In this document: positions 1 through 9,105 of the stretch, piece after piece
Numbering within the stretch: position 1 is the stretch's first letter
How the letters are laid out: every line of letters starts with the position of its first letter
Assembly: GCF_900096765.1 (NCBI RefSeq)
Contig: NZ_LT615228.1
Coordinates: forward strand, 1,370,669 to 1,434,668
Reading direction: 5' to 3'
From: Polynucleobacter necessarius
Lineage (GTDB): Bacteria; Pseudomonadota; Gammaproteobacteria; Burkholderiales; Burkholderiaceae
DNA length: 64,000 nt
The notes under the pieces: generated by a model
The model's database searches: none
The model's input: only the letters and a program-made list of their open reading frames with translations
What the model was told of the DNA's origin: nothing
Program-made: the position numbers and the translations under genes

Positions 1-2
1 CT

Positions 3-968
3 ATGTCCTCCACAAACGCAGATTTATTGACTTTATTCACAGGCAACGCAAATCCGGTTTTGGCTGAGGCGGTGGCCAAAGAGCTCAATTTACCCATGGG
101 CAAGGCCTTTGTGGGACGCTTCTCAGATGGCGAAATTCAAGTAGAAATTCAAGAGAACGTTCGCGGTAAAAATGTCGTAGTTATCCAATCAACCTGTGCG
201 CCAACCAACGACAGTTTGATGGAATTAATGATCATGATTGATGCGCTTAAGCGAGCGTCCGCAAGCCGTATAACCGCGGTGATTCCTTACTTTGGGTATG
301 CCCGCCAAGATCGTCGACCACGCTCTGCACGCGTTGCTATTTCGGCTCGCATTGTTGCAAATATGCTCCAGTCCGTTGCTGGCATTGAACGCGTGTTAAC
401 CATGGACCTTCATGCAGACCAAATTCAAGGCTTTTTCGACATTCCTGTAGATAACATTTACGCCTCACCAGTTTTATTGTCTGACCTTCAGGCTCAAAAG
501 ACCCGAAAAGACTTAATTATTGTTTCCCCAGACATTGGTGGTGTAGTTCGCGCCCGCGCGATGGCCAAACAATTGGGCACAGATTTAGCGATTATTGACA
601 AACGCCGCCCCAAGGCCAATGTGTCTGAAGTAATGCACCTTATCGGAGAAGTAGAAGGTCGCCATTGCGTGATTATGGACGACATTATCGATACCGGCGG
701 AACTCTTTGCAAGGCTGCTGAAGCACTTAAGGAGCGCGGTGCTAAGGGCGTTACGGCGTACTGTACTCATGCCGTTCTTTCCGGAGGGGCTGTAGCCCGT
801 ATTGCAGCATCTCAACTTGATGAATTGGTTGTTACGGACACCATTCCATTGACAGCAGAAGCTTCGAAAGTAAGCAAAATTCGGCAATTGACTGTTGCCC
901 CCCTACTTGCTGAGACCTTGTCTCGCATTAGCAAGGGCGATTCAGTCATGTCCATGTTTGCTGAATGA
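3..968 (+). CDS. prs: Ribose-phosphate pyrophosphokinase
   Basis: Makes PRPP from ribose 5-phosphate and ATP for nucleotide, histidine and tryptophan synthesis in the cytosol. The 321-residue length is normal for the family. Visible family features are the [10 protein letters not shown] segment (about residues 96-105), the DLHADQ segment with the metal-binding His137, and the PRPP-binding loop DDIIDTGGT (226-234). The ATG lies at the left edge of the window, so its ribosome binding site and any upstream neighbours (often ispE and a tRNA-Gln in this group) are out of view. It is followed by rplY and pth on the same strand, a common betaproteobacterial order. The gene looks intact. Confidence 0.97.
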   Translation: MSSTNADLLTLFTGNANPVLAEAVAKELNLPMGKAFVGRFSDGEIQVEIQENVRGKNVVVIQSTCAPTNDSLMELMIMIDALKRASASRITAVIPYFGYARQDRRPRSARVAISARIVANMLQSVAGIERVLTMDLHADQIQGFFDIPVDNIYASPVLLSDLQAQKTRKDLIIVSPDIGGVVRARAMAKQLGTDLAIIDKRRPKANVSEVMHLIGEVEGRHCVIMDDIIDTGGTLCKAAEALKERGAKGVTAYCTHAVLSGGAVARIAASQLDELVVTDTIPLTAEASKVSKIRQLTVAPLLAETLSRISKGDSVMSMFAE

Positions 969-1042
969 GCCAAAAAACACTGTTTTAATCGGTTTTTTAG
1001 TATTTTTAGGCTCTTTGTAAGCAAAAACCTCCTTTCCCACGA

Positions 1043-1048
1043 TATAAT
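1043..1048 (+). promoter_or_regulatory. Candidate -10 box for rplY
   Basis: A perfect TATAAT lies 56 bases upstream of the rplY start in the 135-base gap after prs. No good -35 hexamer sits 16-18 bases upstream, so this is a weak promoter call based on the -10 alone. The gap also holds a loose GAGCC...GGCTC pairing (967-971 with 1009-1013) that could act as a weak prs terminator. Confidence 0.35.
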
Positions 1049-1103
1049 CGAAGGCTTTTCTGTTTGGTCGCGAACGGAAATTAACCTTTAAAGGGAATTT
1101 ATT

Positions 1104-1718
1104 ATGAAAGTTGTTGCTTTTGAAAGAAGCGTACAGGGAACGGGTGCGAGCCGCCGTCTGCGCAATTCCGGTAAGACTCCGGGTATCGTTTACGGTAGTA
1201 AAGATCCAGCCTTGGTCATCGAGTTAGACCATAACGCTCTATTCCATGCTCTGCGCAAGGAAGCGTTTCACTCATCCATTCTTGATTTGGAAATCGGTGG
1301 CAAGACACAAAAGGTGTTGTTGCGTGATTACCAGATGCATCCATTTAAGCCATTGGTTCTGCACATTGACTTCCAGCGCGTTTCTGCGACTGAGAAAGTT
1401 CATATGCGCGTTCCATTGCACTTCACTAACGCCGAAACTTCAGCTGCCGTGAAATTGCAAGGCGCAGTCGTAAGCCATATCCTCAATGACATCGAAGTTT
1501 CTTGCTTACCAGCAGACTTGCCAGAGTTCATTGAAGTAGACTTGAGCAAAATCGAAGTTGGTCATTCAGTACATGCTAAAGACCTGGCATTACCAACAGG
1601 CGTTGAATTGGTATTGCATGTTGAGCAAGAGAACCCAGTGATCGCCAATGCCCGCATTCCAGCTGTTAAAGCCGCTGAGACTGCAGCAGCTGCTGCTGAT
1701 GCAAAGGACAAGGCTTAA
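1104..1718 (+). CDS. rplY: 50S ribosomal protein L25 (CTC type)
   Basis: Ribosomal protein binding 5S rRNA. At 204 residues it is the long CTC form: an N-terminal L25 domain (about residues 1-90, with the typical GxGASRRLR start and the GIVYG segment) followed by the beta-rich C-terminal TL5/CTC domain (about 95-185). The tail is Ala-rich and charged. The start is well supported by AAAGGGA seven bases before the ATG. It sits between prs and pth, the usual order, and is followed by a strong terminator, so pth is probably transcribed separately. Confidence 0.97.
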   Translation: MKVVAFERSVQGTGASRRLRNSGKTPGIVYGSKDPALVIELDHNALFHALRKEAFHSSILDLEIGGKTQKVLLRDYQMHPFKPLVLHIDFQRVSATEKVHMRVPLHFTNAETSAAVKLQGAVVSHILNDIEVSCLPADLPEFIEVDLSKIEVGHSVHAKDLALPTGVELVLHVEQENPVIANARIPAVKAAETAAAAADAKDKA

Positions 1719-1738
1719 TTTAGCTAAGTTACTTGCAC

Positions 1739-1770
1739 AATAAAGCCCGCATATGCGGGCTTTATTTTTG
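1739..1770 (+). terminator. Intrinsic terminator after rplY
   Basis: A perfect 14-bp inverted repeat (AATAAAGCCCGCAT and its complement, 1739-1766) continues into a T run to 1769. It is a GC-rich stem of the rho-independent type located 20 bases after the rplY stop. Confidence 0.9.
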
Positions 1771-1809
1771 CCCTTTGTAGAAACGTTGGTATATCTTTAA
1801 ACTCCCACC

Positions 1810-2400
1810 ATGACTAAATTAATTGTTGGCCTAGGAAACCCTGGCAATGAGCATGAAGCTGATCGGCACAATGCTGGCTTCTGGTTTCTCGATGCCCTAG
1901 CAAAACAATTAAATACTCGATTTGAAACTGAAAAACGTTTTCATGGTCAAGTAGCAAAAGCAAAGTGGGAAGGCGAAGATCTTTTTTTACTCAAGCCAAG
2001 CACCTATATGAATCTCAGTGGTCAAGCAGTTGGTACTTTGTGTCGCTTTCATAAAATCACTCCTGAAGCTATCTTGGTAGTGCAAGATGAGCTTGACCTC
2101 AAGCCCGGTACAGCGCGCATCAAATTAGGTGGCGGCACGGGGGGTCACAATGGCCTCAAAGATATTCAAGCGCATTTGGGGACGCCGAACTATTGGCGGC
2201 TTCGCCTGGGCATTGGACACCCTAGAAATCTGGCCGGTGATGGTCGCCCAATGGATGTTGCAGATTATGTTTTACGTAGACCGCAACTAGCAGAGCAAAA
2301 ACTCATCAATATCAGCATTGATAATGGCCTGAAAATTTTGCCGCATTTTTTAAAGGGTGATACTCAAACCGCCATGATGGAACTGCACTCCAAACCTTAA
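1810..2400 (+). CDS. pth: Peptidyl-tRNA hydrolase
   Basis: Cleaves peptidyl-tRNA released by stalled ribosomes, recycling tRNA. The 196-residue protein opens with the family signature GLGNPG, then RHNAGF with the catalytic His, the STYMNLSG segment with the substrate-binding Asn, the DELDL segment with the catalytic Asp, and GGHNGL. The Thr usually before RHN is Asp here, which does not affect the catalytic set. The gene follows the rplY terminator and converges on the ferredoxin gene, with nine bases between the stops. Confidence 0.97.
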   Translation: MTKLIVGLGNPGNEHEADRHNAGFWFLDALAKQLNTRFETEKRFHGQVAKAKWEGEDLFLLKPSTYMNLSGQAVGTLCRFHKITPEAILVVQDELDLKPGTARIKLGGGTGGHNGLKDIQAHLGTPNYWRLRLGIGHPRNLAGDGRPMDVADYVLRRPQLAEQKLINISIDNGLKILPHFLKGDTQTAMMELHSKP

Positions 2401-2409
2401 GCCGCTCAG

Positions 2410-2679
<270 letters not shown>

Positions 2680-2692
2680 TTACTCAGTGGCC

Positions 2693-3184
2693 TTACTTAG
2701 CATTTTGATTGGCGATCTTCTTCACGAGCCATTTCTCAACCGACGGGAATACAAACTTGCTCACATCGCCGCCCATTGATGCGATTTCACGTACAAAAGT
2801 TCCAGAAATAAATTGGTACTGATCGGATGGCGTCAAAAATAGAGTTTCAACATCTGGCAACAGGTAACGATTCATCCCCGCCATTTGGAACTCATACTCA
2901 AAATCAGAAACTGCACGCAGACCACGGACGATTACACGCGCATTGTGATCACGCGCAAAATCTTTTAACAATCCATCAAAGCCAACGACCTTAACATTGG
3001 AGTAATGACCCAGTACTTCTTTAGCAATATCAATACGCTCATCTAAAGTAAAGGAGGGATGCTTACTTCGGCTAGAGGCCACACCAACAATCAGTTCACT
3101 AAAAATGCTTGAAGCACGACGCACCAAATCCTCGTGACCACGAGTAAATGGATCAAAAGTTCCTGGATATACAGCTACAGTCAT
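2693..3184 (-). CDS. coaD: Phosphopantetheine adenylyltransferase
   Basis: Fourth step of coenzyme A synthesis: ATP plus 4'-phosphopantetheine gives dephospho-CoA. The protein is 163 residues, normal length. It starts with [14 protein letters not shown], which holds the nucleotidyltransferase TxGH motif, and later carries [15 protein letters not shown] and the C-terminal [10 protein letters not shown] segment. It lies 36 bases after rsmD, a frequent pairing (rsmD-coaD). A second CoA gene, coaX, is at 38518. Confidence 0.97.
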   Translation of the reverse strand: MTVAVYPGTFDPFTRGHEDLVRRASSIFSELIVGVASSRSKHPSFTLDERIDIAKEVLGHYSNVKVVGFDGLLKDFARDHNARVIVRGLRAVSDFEYEFQMAGMNRYLLPDVETLFLTPSDQYQFISGTFVREIASMGGDVSKFVFPSVEKWLVKKIANQNAK

Positions 3185-3220
3185 AAGACTCCTAAGGCTT
3201 TATCAGCTACAGGCAAGAGT

Positions 3221-3859
3221 TTAGCCTCTTCCGCTGCGAAAAAGACAGGCTTTTACCTGCCCGGTCTCTAAGTATTTTCCACAATGCCAATCTGGTAACA
3301 GGGCCTCTATTTCCACAAGAGAGCGATTTGATGGAAATTCGACATATATTCCACCCCCTTTAGCATCATCACATACTCGAGATGCCTCTTTTACCGCTCG
3401 GTCGAGCAATCCCGATTCCAGAAATGGTGGATCAATAAAGACAAGGTTCGTTGAGTGATCCGCTTGGCGTTTTAAAAATTCAATGCTGTCTTGATGAGCC
3501 ACCTCTACATGGCCAGCAACAGGTGCAGATTGCAAAAGACTTAAGTTATTTAGCAAATTAGCGAAAGCTTTTTTATCTCTTTCCAACAAAATATCCAAAT
3601 CTGCGCCACGAGAAGCCGCTTCAAAACCGAGTGCACCAGTGCCCGCGAATAAATCGAGGCAGCGTAGACCAGTGAGATTCTGTCCTAGCCAGTTAAATAG
3701 CGTTTCTCGAATTCTGTCAGTGGTAGGGCGTAGACCAGGCAAATCCAATACCGTCAGCAAGCGACTTCTCCAGGTTCCGCCGATGATACGAACTTTTTTA
3801 GGCGGCTCGGCTTTAACTGGTTTCGTTGCTTTATTTATTTTGAGCTCCCAAGACCACAA
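3221..3859 (-). CDS. rsmD: 16S rRNA (guanine-966 N2)-methyltransferase
   Basis: SAM-dependent methylation of G966 in 16S rRNA. The 212-residue protein has the RIIGGTWRSR start motif of the family, a SAM-binding FAGTGALGFE segment (about 71-80) and the catalytic DPPF (143-146). The reading frame begins 29 bases inside the preceding peptidase gene. A shorter start is possible, but no better Met precedes the conserved RIIGG segment at residue 24. It is part of the operon M16-M16-rsmD-coaD-ferredoxin. Confidence 0.94.
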   Translation of the reverse strand: MWSWELKINKATKPVKAEPPKKVRIIGGTWRSRLLTVLDLPGLRPTTDRIRETLFNWLGQNLTGLRCLDLFAGTGALGFEAASRGADLDILLERDKKAFANLLNNLSLLQSAPVAGHVEVAHQDSIEFLKRQADHSTNLVFIDPPFLESGLLDRAVKEASRVCDDAKGGGIYVEFPSNRSLVEIEALLPDWHCGKYLETGQVKACLFRSGRG

Positions 3860-5168
3860 TTTTCATGCGATCCATCGCAAGATATTTTTGGAAAGCGTCT
3901 TTGACCTGATCCAAAGTCACGGCATCTACTTGCTTAGTCCAAGTTTCCATCGTATCGAGCGGCAAATCATTCCACACAATTGAAGAGACGTTATCTAATA
4001 ATTTACGATTGTTATCTATTCTCAATGCATAGCCGTTAATCAAGTTCGCTTTTGCTGCAAGTAATTCAGAATCTGTAGGTCCATCAGCAATAAATTTTGC
4101 GATACTGTTATTCATCACCTCAAGAGCCAGCGCAGCCTGATCATTCTTAGTCTGTAGGCCTGCCTGAAAAATTCCAACATCTTTGCCTGGTGAGAAATAA
4201 CTAAATACACTATAGGCTAAGCCGCGCTTCTCACGAACCTCAGCCATCAAGCGTGAAACAAATCCGCCGCCGCCAAGAACATAGTTACCCACCATCAGCG
4301 AAAAGTAATCAGGATTATTTCGAGCTACTGCTGTCATACCGGTTGCAATATGAGCTTGCTGAGAGTCAAAAGGAATTTGCACCTCACGCTGTGCTAGCGG
4401 CTCAATGGGTGAACGCTGCAAGCTTGGCAATACTGGAACGACCGAACCGGTTGATGGGATTTTTTTGAGTAATGTCTGAACTATCTCATTAGCACTAGCC
4501 ACATCTACGTCACCGACAATACTCACAATCATGCGGTCACCGCGATAGAACTGTTTATGAAACTGGTTTAAGTCAGATACTTGAATAGCGCCAATGGATT
4601 TCACCGAAGGACTATCAGCAAGTGGATAGTTGCCATAAACCATTTTCTTAAAACGACGATCTAAAACATACTCTGGCTTCGTTTCTGCCTCAAGCAAACT
4701 TGTAATAGTTCTCTGTTTTTCGCGCGCAAGAACATTGGCATCGTAAGTAGGCTCACCGATCATCATTGCTGCTAGTTGTACCGCCCTATCTCGCAAATCT
4801 TTTCTACTTAGCGTTCTGATGCGCAAAATAGCGCGTTCACCACTTGCTGAAAGACTAATATTAGCGCCCAAGTCTGCAATTTCATCAGCAATTTGAGCCT
4901 CGTTTAACATGCCACGATCACCCCGAACGCCAAACATCATCAAGCCTACAGTCATATCAGCTAAACCGCTTTTTCCAGCGGGATCATAACGATCACCAGC
5001 ATCAATACTCACCTCAATATCCACCATCGGCAGCGCTTTAGTTTGAACTAGATAGGCCTTTGCACCCTTATGGGGTTCTAATTTTTCAATGGGAAGAATC
5101 GCTTGCGCACTTGTAAAGAGGCCCAAGGTCAGCAAACAAATGACAACACTCCGTTGAAGCAATCTCAT
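3831..5168 (-). CDS. M16-family peptidase subunit, non-catalytic type
   Basis: A 445-residue exported M16 (insulinase/processing peptidase-like) protein with a cleavable signal peptide (LLTLGLFTSAQA, about residues 13-24). The zinc motif HxxEH expected near residue 75 is absent; that stretch reads GLADMTVGLMMFG. This is the usual state of the second member of paired bacterial M16 proteins, so it is probably the structural partner of the gene just upstream, which has the motif. Start and stop overlap by four bases (ATGA type), which suggests translational coupling and a complex. Substrate unknown. Confidence 0.9.
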   Translation of the reverse strand: MRLLQRSVVICLLTLGLFTSAQAILPIEKLEPHKGAKAYLVQTKALPMVDIEVSIDAGDRYDPAGKSGLADMTVGLMMFGVRGDRGMLNEAQIADEIADLGANISLSASGERAILRIRTLSRKDLRDRAVQLAAMMIGEPTYDANVLAREKQRTITSLLEAETKPEYVLDRRFKKMVYGNYPLADSPSVKSIGAIQVSDLNQFHKQFYRGDRMIVSIVGDVDVASANEIVQTLLKKIPSTGSVVPVLPSLQRSPIEPLAQREVQIPFDSQQAHIATGMTAVARNNPDYFSLMVGNYVLGGGGFVSRLMAEVREKRGLAYSVFSYFSPGKDVGIFQAGLQTKNDQAALALEVMNNSIAKFIADGPTDSELLAAKANLINGYALRIDNNRKLLDNVSSIVWNDLPLDTMETWTKQVDAVTLDQVKDAFQKYLAMDRMKIVVLGAQNK

Positions 5169-6532
5169 TGCTTGCCCTCCTTAGCAGTTACCTTTCTTGC
5201 CTGAGGATCTAAAACAGCAATTGTCAAACCTTCATCCGTCAGATACTTATTTGCCACTGCTTGGACTTGTTGCGGAGTAATGGTTTGCATTTTCTCGAGC
5301 ATATAGTCGATATCCCTCCAAGAAAATCCTGCCATTTCGGTGCTACCGATTTCCATTGCTTGCCCAAAGATGGAATCACGCTTGTAGATTTGCTCAGAAA
5401 GAATTCGAACCTGGATTCGCTTTAACTCAGACTCTAAGATTCCTTTCTGCTTGAGCTCATCTAAGGCTTTGCGAATACTCGCCTGTGCTTGTGCAACCGT
5501 TTTTCCCTTGGCCATGCTTGCGCTAATTAAAAATAACTCAGGACCTCTCGAAACCATGTCGTAACTAACGCCAACCTCATTAACCACTTTTTCTTGCTTA
5601 ACTAATACGCGGTTCAAGCGTGCATTGTCATAGCCATTCAAGACAGAGGCTAAGAGCTCTAAAGCGTAAGGCTCAGGATCATCAAGCTTGCCAGGCTCTA
5701 GGCGCGGTACTTTCCAGGCCATCGATAATTGCGCACTATCTGCTGGTGCCTTCACCTGAACTTGTTTTATACCCTTTTGCGGTGGTTCAATTTGGGGCTT
5801 ACGAACTGGTAATTCTCGGGTAGTTACGGCGCCATAATATTTTTTTACGCTTGCTAAAACTTGCTTGGCATCAACATCACCGGCAATCACAACGGTTGCA
5901 TTGTTGGGGGTATACCAGCTGCGATACCAATCCCTGGCATCGCTAGCTTTCATATTTTGCAAATCATTCATCCACCCAACAACTGGATGACGATAAGGGG
6001 AACTCATATAAGCAGTAGCCATTAGGGATTCATTTAACAGACTGCTGGGGTTATCTTCTGTACGAAGGCGACGCTCTTCCATTACCACCTGAATTTCTTT
6101 CAAGAACTCTGCATCATCAAAGTTCAAATTAGACATTCGGTCTGCTTCAAGCTTGATGACTTCATCTAACCTTGACTTTTCTACCTGCTGGAAATACGCG
6201 GTGTAATCACGCGATGTAAATGCATTCTCACGCCCACCGACAGCAGCAACTAAACGTGAGAACTCTCCAGCCTTCACCTTATCAGTACCCTTAAACATCA
6301 TGTGCTCCAACACATGAGCCACGCCCGTCTTACCATTTACCTCATCCATTGAGCCCGCACGATACCAAACCATGTGCGCTACCGTAGGTGCGCGATGATC
6401 CTCGCGCACTATCAGCTTTAAGCCATTACTCAGAAAAAATTCATGGGTATTAGCCTGATCAGCGCCTGCAGCCCATAATGACTGAATCAGCACCCAAAAG
6501 AGAATAAAAATTCGAAGTAAATTGGAAGGCAT
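5165..6532 (-). CDS. M16-family zinc metallopeptidase, catalytic subunit
   Basis: Exported protease of 455 residues with an N-terminal hydrophobic signal (residues 6-22). It has the inverted zinc motif HVLEH (His73, Glu76, His77) followed by MMFKGT, and the downstream acidic segment EERRLRTEDNP that supplies the third metal ligand in M16 enzymes. First gene of a five-gene minus-strand operon, divergent from ftsY, with a 63-base gap holding both promoters. The next gene encodes its motif-less partner. Likely acts in the periplasm; the substrate cannot be read from sequence. Confidence 0.93.
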   Translation of the reverse strand: MPSNLLRIFILFWVLIQSLWAAGADQANTHEFFLSNGLKLIVREDHRAPTVAHMVWYRAGSMDEVNGKTGVAHVLEHMMFKGTDKVKAGEFSRLVAAVGGRENAFTSRDYTAYFQQVEKSRLDEVIKLEADRMSNLNFDDAEFLKEIQVVMEERRLRTEDNPSSLLNESLMATAYMSSPYRHPVVGWMNDLQNMKASDARDWYRSWYTPNNATVVIAGDVDAKQVLASVKKYYGAVTTRELPVRKPQIEPPQKGIKQVQVKAPADSAQLSMAWKVPRLEPGKLDDPEPYALELLASVLNGYDNARLNRVLVKQEKVVNEVGVSYDMVSRGPELFLISASMAKGKTVAQAQASIRKALDELKQKGILESELKRIQVRILSEQIYKRDSIFGQAMEIGSTEMAGFSWRDIDYMLEKMQTITPQQVQAVANKYLTDEGLTIAVLDPQARKVTAKEGKQ

Positions 6533-6595
6533 CTGCTAAATCACCATATTCAGAGAATTAAATTGATAAGATGCAAGGATTAAATTGTATCGATT

Positions 6596-7486
6596 ATGTT
6601 TGGCCTACGTAAAACCCTCGGATCCCTATTCAAATCTAGTAAGACAGATGAAGCTTGGTTTGATAGCTTAGAAGAATCGCTGATTCAAAGCGATGTGGGC
6701 TTACCCACAACTGAACAATTGATTACGAAGTTGCGTAAAGCAGCCAAATCAGAAAAAGCCTCAAGCCCCGAAGAATTACAAAATCTGCTGATTCAAGAAG
6801 TAGCCAGCCTACTTCAAACGCTTGAACCTACTCCAAACCCCTTGTTTACCAGCCTTAAAGAGGCTATACCAGAGGTTTGGCTTGTGGTTGGAGTCAATGG
6901 TGCTGGCAAAACGACCACGATTGGCAAGCTTTGTAGGCTTTTTCAGTCGCAGGGAAAGTCAGTATTACTGGCTGCAGGAGATACCTTTAGAGCAGCAGCA
7001 CGTAATCAACTTCAAGAGTGGGGTGGGCGCAATCAAGTCGACGTTATTACCCAAGAAGGTGGGGATGCCGCAGCCGTTGCCCATGATGCTATTCATGCTG
7101 CCGTATCTCGCAAAAGCGATATTTTGATCATTGATACTGCCGGTAGACTTGCTACCCAAGATCATTTGATGGAAGAGCTCAAGAAAGTAAAACGCGTTAT
7201 TGGCAAGGCATTACCCGGGGCTCCACACCATACCTTGCTGGTGCTAGATGGTAATACTGGCCAAAATGGTTTGAGCCAAGTCAAAGCCTTTCATACAGCA
7301 CTAGGGCTTACTGGAATCATCGTCACCAAGCTGGATGGGACTGCCAAAGGCGGCGTGATCTGCGCCCTCGCTCACACCCTCAAAGATGGTCCAAAACCAG
7401 CAATTTTTGCCCTAGGCAAAGGCGAAGGAATTGAGGATTTAGTCCCATTCACATCAGGGCAATATTCTGCAGAATTATTTAATTAA
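6596..7486 (+). CDS. ftsY: Signal recognition particle receptor FtsY
   Basis: SRP receptor GTPase that docks ribosome-SRP complexes at the inner membrane. The 296-residue protein contains the NG domains: P-loop GVNGAGKT (99-106), the DTFRAAA segment (129-135), DTAGR (180-184) and TKLDGTAKGG. The long acidic A domain of E. coli FtsY is missing; only a short basic and aromatic N terminus precedes the N domain, as in many bacteria. It is divergent from the M16 operon and followed by rpoH, an order that matches ftsY-rpoH neighbourhoods in other proteobacteria, though the ftsE/ftsX genes are absent here. Confidence 0.96.
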   Translation: MFGLRKTLGSLFKSSKTDEAWFDSLEESLIQSDVGLPTTEQLITKLRKAAKSEKASSPEELQNLLIQEVASLLQTLEPTPNPLFTSLKEAIPEVWLVVGVNGAGKTTTIGKLCRLFQSQGKSVLLAAGDTFRAAARNQLQEWGGRNQVDVITQEGGDAAAVAHDAIHAAVSRKSDILIIDTAGRLATQDHLMEELKKVKRVIGKALPGAPHHTLLVLDGNTGQNGLSQVKAFHTALGLTGIIVTKLDGTAKGGVICALAHTLKDGPKPAIFALGKGEGIEDLVPFTSGQYSAELFN

Positions 7487-7514
7487 ATCAATGACTTATA
7501 TATTTAATAAAGCA

Positions 7515-7541
7515 TTAGCACTCTCTTGACAAGAGTGCTAA
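7515..7541 (+). promoter_or_regulatory. CIRCE operator (HrcA site) upstream of rpoH
   Basis: A perfect match to the CIRCE consensus: TTAGCACTC, nine bases, GAGTGCTAA. CIRCE is the binding site of the heat-shock repressor HrcA and normally precedes groES or dnaK operons. Here it ends 38 bases before the rpoH start. It overlaps the likely promoter: TTAGCA (7515-7520) and TAAAAT (7539-7544) make a -35/-10 pair with an 18-base spacer. Alternatively, TTGACA (7526-7531) lies within the CIRCE spacer. Either way HrcA binding should block transcription of rpoH. Confidence 0.92.
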
Positions 7542-7579
7542 AATAGAAGCCTATTTACACCTCATACTGATAATAAAAA

Positions 7580-8503
7580 ATGGTTCAAAAGAAATCTGAC
7601 ACACCGAATATGCAAAGGCTGCCCGTAGCGCAGGCTGCAACGGCGTCTGCATTTCCAATGCTGCCTGCCCTTGGGGTTGGCACACTCGATTCCTACATTG
7701 CGTACGTTAATCGCGTACCTATGCTCAGCGCTGCGGAAGAGTTACATCTTGCGCAGGAGTTTCGTCGCACCGAAAATGTGGATGCTGCAAAGACCTTGGT
7801 TCTCTCGCATCTGCGCTTAGCAGTTTCTATCGCACGCCAATATCTTGGCTATGGCATCCCTCATGCGGACTTAATTCAAGAAGGCAATATTGGGTTAATA
7901 AAAGCAGTCAAACGCTATGACCCTAGTAATGGCGCACGTTTAGTGTCCTATGCAATCCATTGGATTAAAGCGGAAATTCATGAGTACATTCTCAAGAATT
8001 GGCGCTTAGTCAAAACAGCGACCACTAAGGCGCAGCGCAAACTATTCTTTAACTTACGCAGCAACAAACCTAGCCTTAGCGCCCTCACCCCAGGTGAAGT
8101 AGATGCCTTGGCAAAAGCATTGGACGTAAAAGGCTCCGATGTAAAAGAGATGGAAATGCGCCTGGCAGGTGGAGATATTGCACTCGAGGGCGATGACAGT
8201 AACGATGATTCTGCTTATGCGCCAATTCAATGGCTTGCTGATAGCTCTCAAGAGCCTACAGAACGGATTGCCAGCGCAGAAGCTGACGCACTCCAGGGTC
8301 CTAAGCTAGATCAAGCTCTGGTGGCCTTAGATGAGCGTAGCCGCAATATTGTTCAGTCACGCTGGTTAGCAATGGATGCTGATGGCAACGGCACAAAAAC
8401 ATTGCATGATCTTGCTGATGAATATGGCATTTCTGCTGAACGTGTACGTCAAATTGAAACTGCAGCCCTCAAAAAAATGCGCAGCCTATTGCAAGTACAC
8501 TAA
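7580..8503 (+). CDS. rpoH: RNA polymerase heat-shock sigma factor sigma-32
   Basis: Directs RNA polymerase to heat-shock promoters. The 307-residue protein has region 1.2/2 (YIAYVNRVPMLS, then HADLIQEGNIGLIKAV and the SYAIHWIKAEIHEYIL -10 recognition helix), the RpoH box QRKLFFNLR (about residues 153-161) that separates sigma-32 from other group 3 factors, and a region 4 helix-turn-helix near the C terminus (DLADEYGISAERVRQIE). Transcription is probably controlled by HrcA through the CIRCE site just upstream. The gene converges with the SCO gene, with 10 bases between stops. It looks intact. Confidence 0.97.
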   Translation: MVQKKSDTPNMQRLPVAQAATASAFPMLPALGVGTLDSYIAYVNRVPMLSAAEELHLAQEFRRTENVDAAKTLVLSHLRLAVSIARQYLGYGIPHADLIQEGNIGLIKAVKRYDPSNGARLVSYAIHWIKAEIHEYILKNWRLVKTATTKAQRKLFFNLRSNKPSLSALTPGEVDALAKALDVKGSDVKEMEMRLAGGDIALEGDDSNDDSAYAPIQWLADSSQEPTERIASAEADALQGPKLDQALVALDERSRNIVQSRWLAMDADGNGTKTLHDLADEYGISAERVRQIETAALKKMRSLLQVH

Positions 8504-8513
8504 ACAAACCGAT

Positions 8514-9104
8514 TTACTTTAGAAGCTCTTTCAAGTCATGTGCCAAGGTCTCCGGACCTTGCGCATGCTTGATATACAGGCGTAAACGACCCTCTGGGTC
8601 AAACGCATAACTGCCAGCAGTATGGTCTATCGTATAAGTTCCAGGCTTTGATCCAGGAACTTGTTTGTAATAAATCTTGAAGTCTTTTGTGACCTTTTCT
8701 AAGGCAGCCTCATCGGCGGGACGCAAACCCAAGAAACGCGAATCAAAAGAGGGCACATATTGCTTCAGGATTTGAGCAGTATCGCGCTGCGGATCTACCG
8801 TCACAAAAAGCACCTGCACCTTATCAGCCTGTGGCCCCATCAAACTCATTACTTGCTGCATTTCAGTCAGAGTAGTTGGGCAAATATCAGGGCACTGCGT
8901 ATAACCAAAGAACATCACTACGACTTTACCTTTAAAGTCTGCAAGCGTTTTGACATGCCCATCGGGATCGAGCAAACTAAAGTCCTTGCCAAAGGAAGTG
9001 CTGCCAGTAATGTCGATGTTTTTAAACTCAGGTTTAGGACTGCATGCTGCTAGCAATACCAAAAAGACAGCAAGGCAGATACTACGCAAGAAAGTAATTT
9101 TCAT
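8514..9104 (-). CDS. SCO1/SenC-family copper chaperone lipoprotein
   Basis: Delivers copper to the CuA centre of cytochrome c oxidase subunit II, or reduces its cysteines. The 196-residue protein has a lipoprotein signal with lipobox LLAAC (Cys21), a thioredoxin fold, the copper-binding CPDIC pair (Cys71, Cys75) and the distal His161 in DHTAG. It is the last gene of the oxidase locus, two bases after ctaB. It is intact although its presumed target, CoxB, is frameshifted. Confidence 0.94.
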   Translation of the reverse strand: MKITFLRSICLAVFLVLLAACSPKPEFKNIDITGSTSFGKDFSLLDPDGHVKTLADFKGKVVVMFFGYTQCPDICPTTLTEMQQVMSLMGPQADKVQVLFVTVDPQRDTAQILKQYVPSFDSRFLGLRPADEAALEKVTKDFKIYYKQVPGSKPGTYTIDHTAGSYAFDPEGRLRLYIKHAQGPETLAHDLKELLK

Positions 9105-9105
9105 T

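Noticed and set aside
3831..5168. M16 peptidase without HxxEH as a dead gene
   Set aside because: Non-catalytic partners are a regular feature of paired M16 proteins, and the gene is full length.
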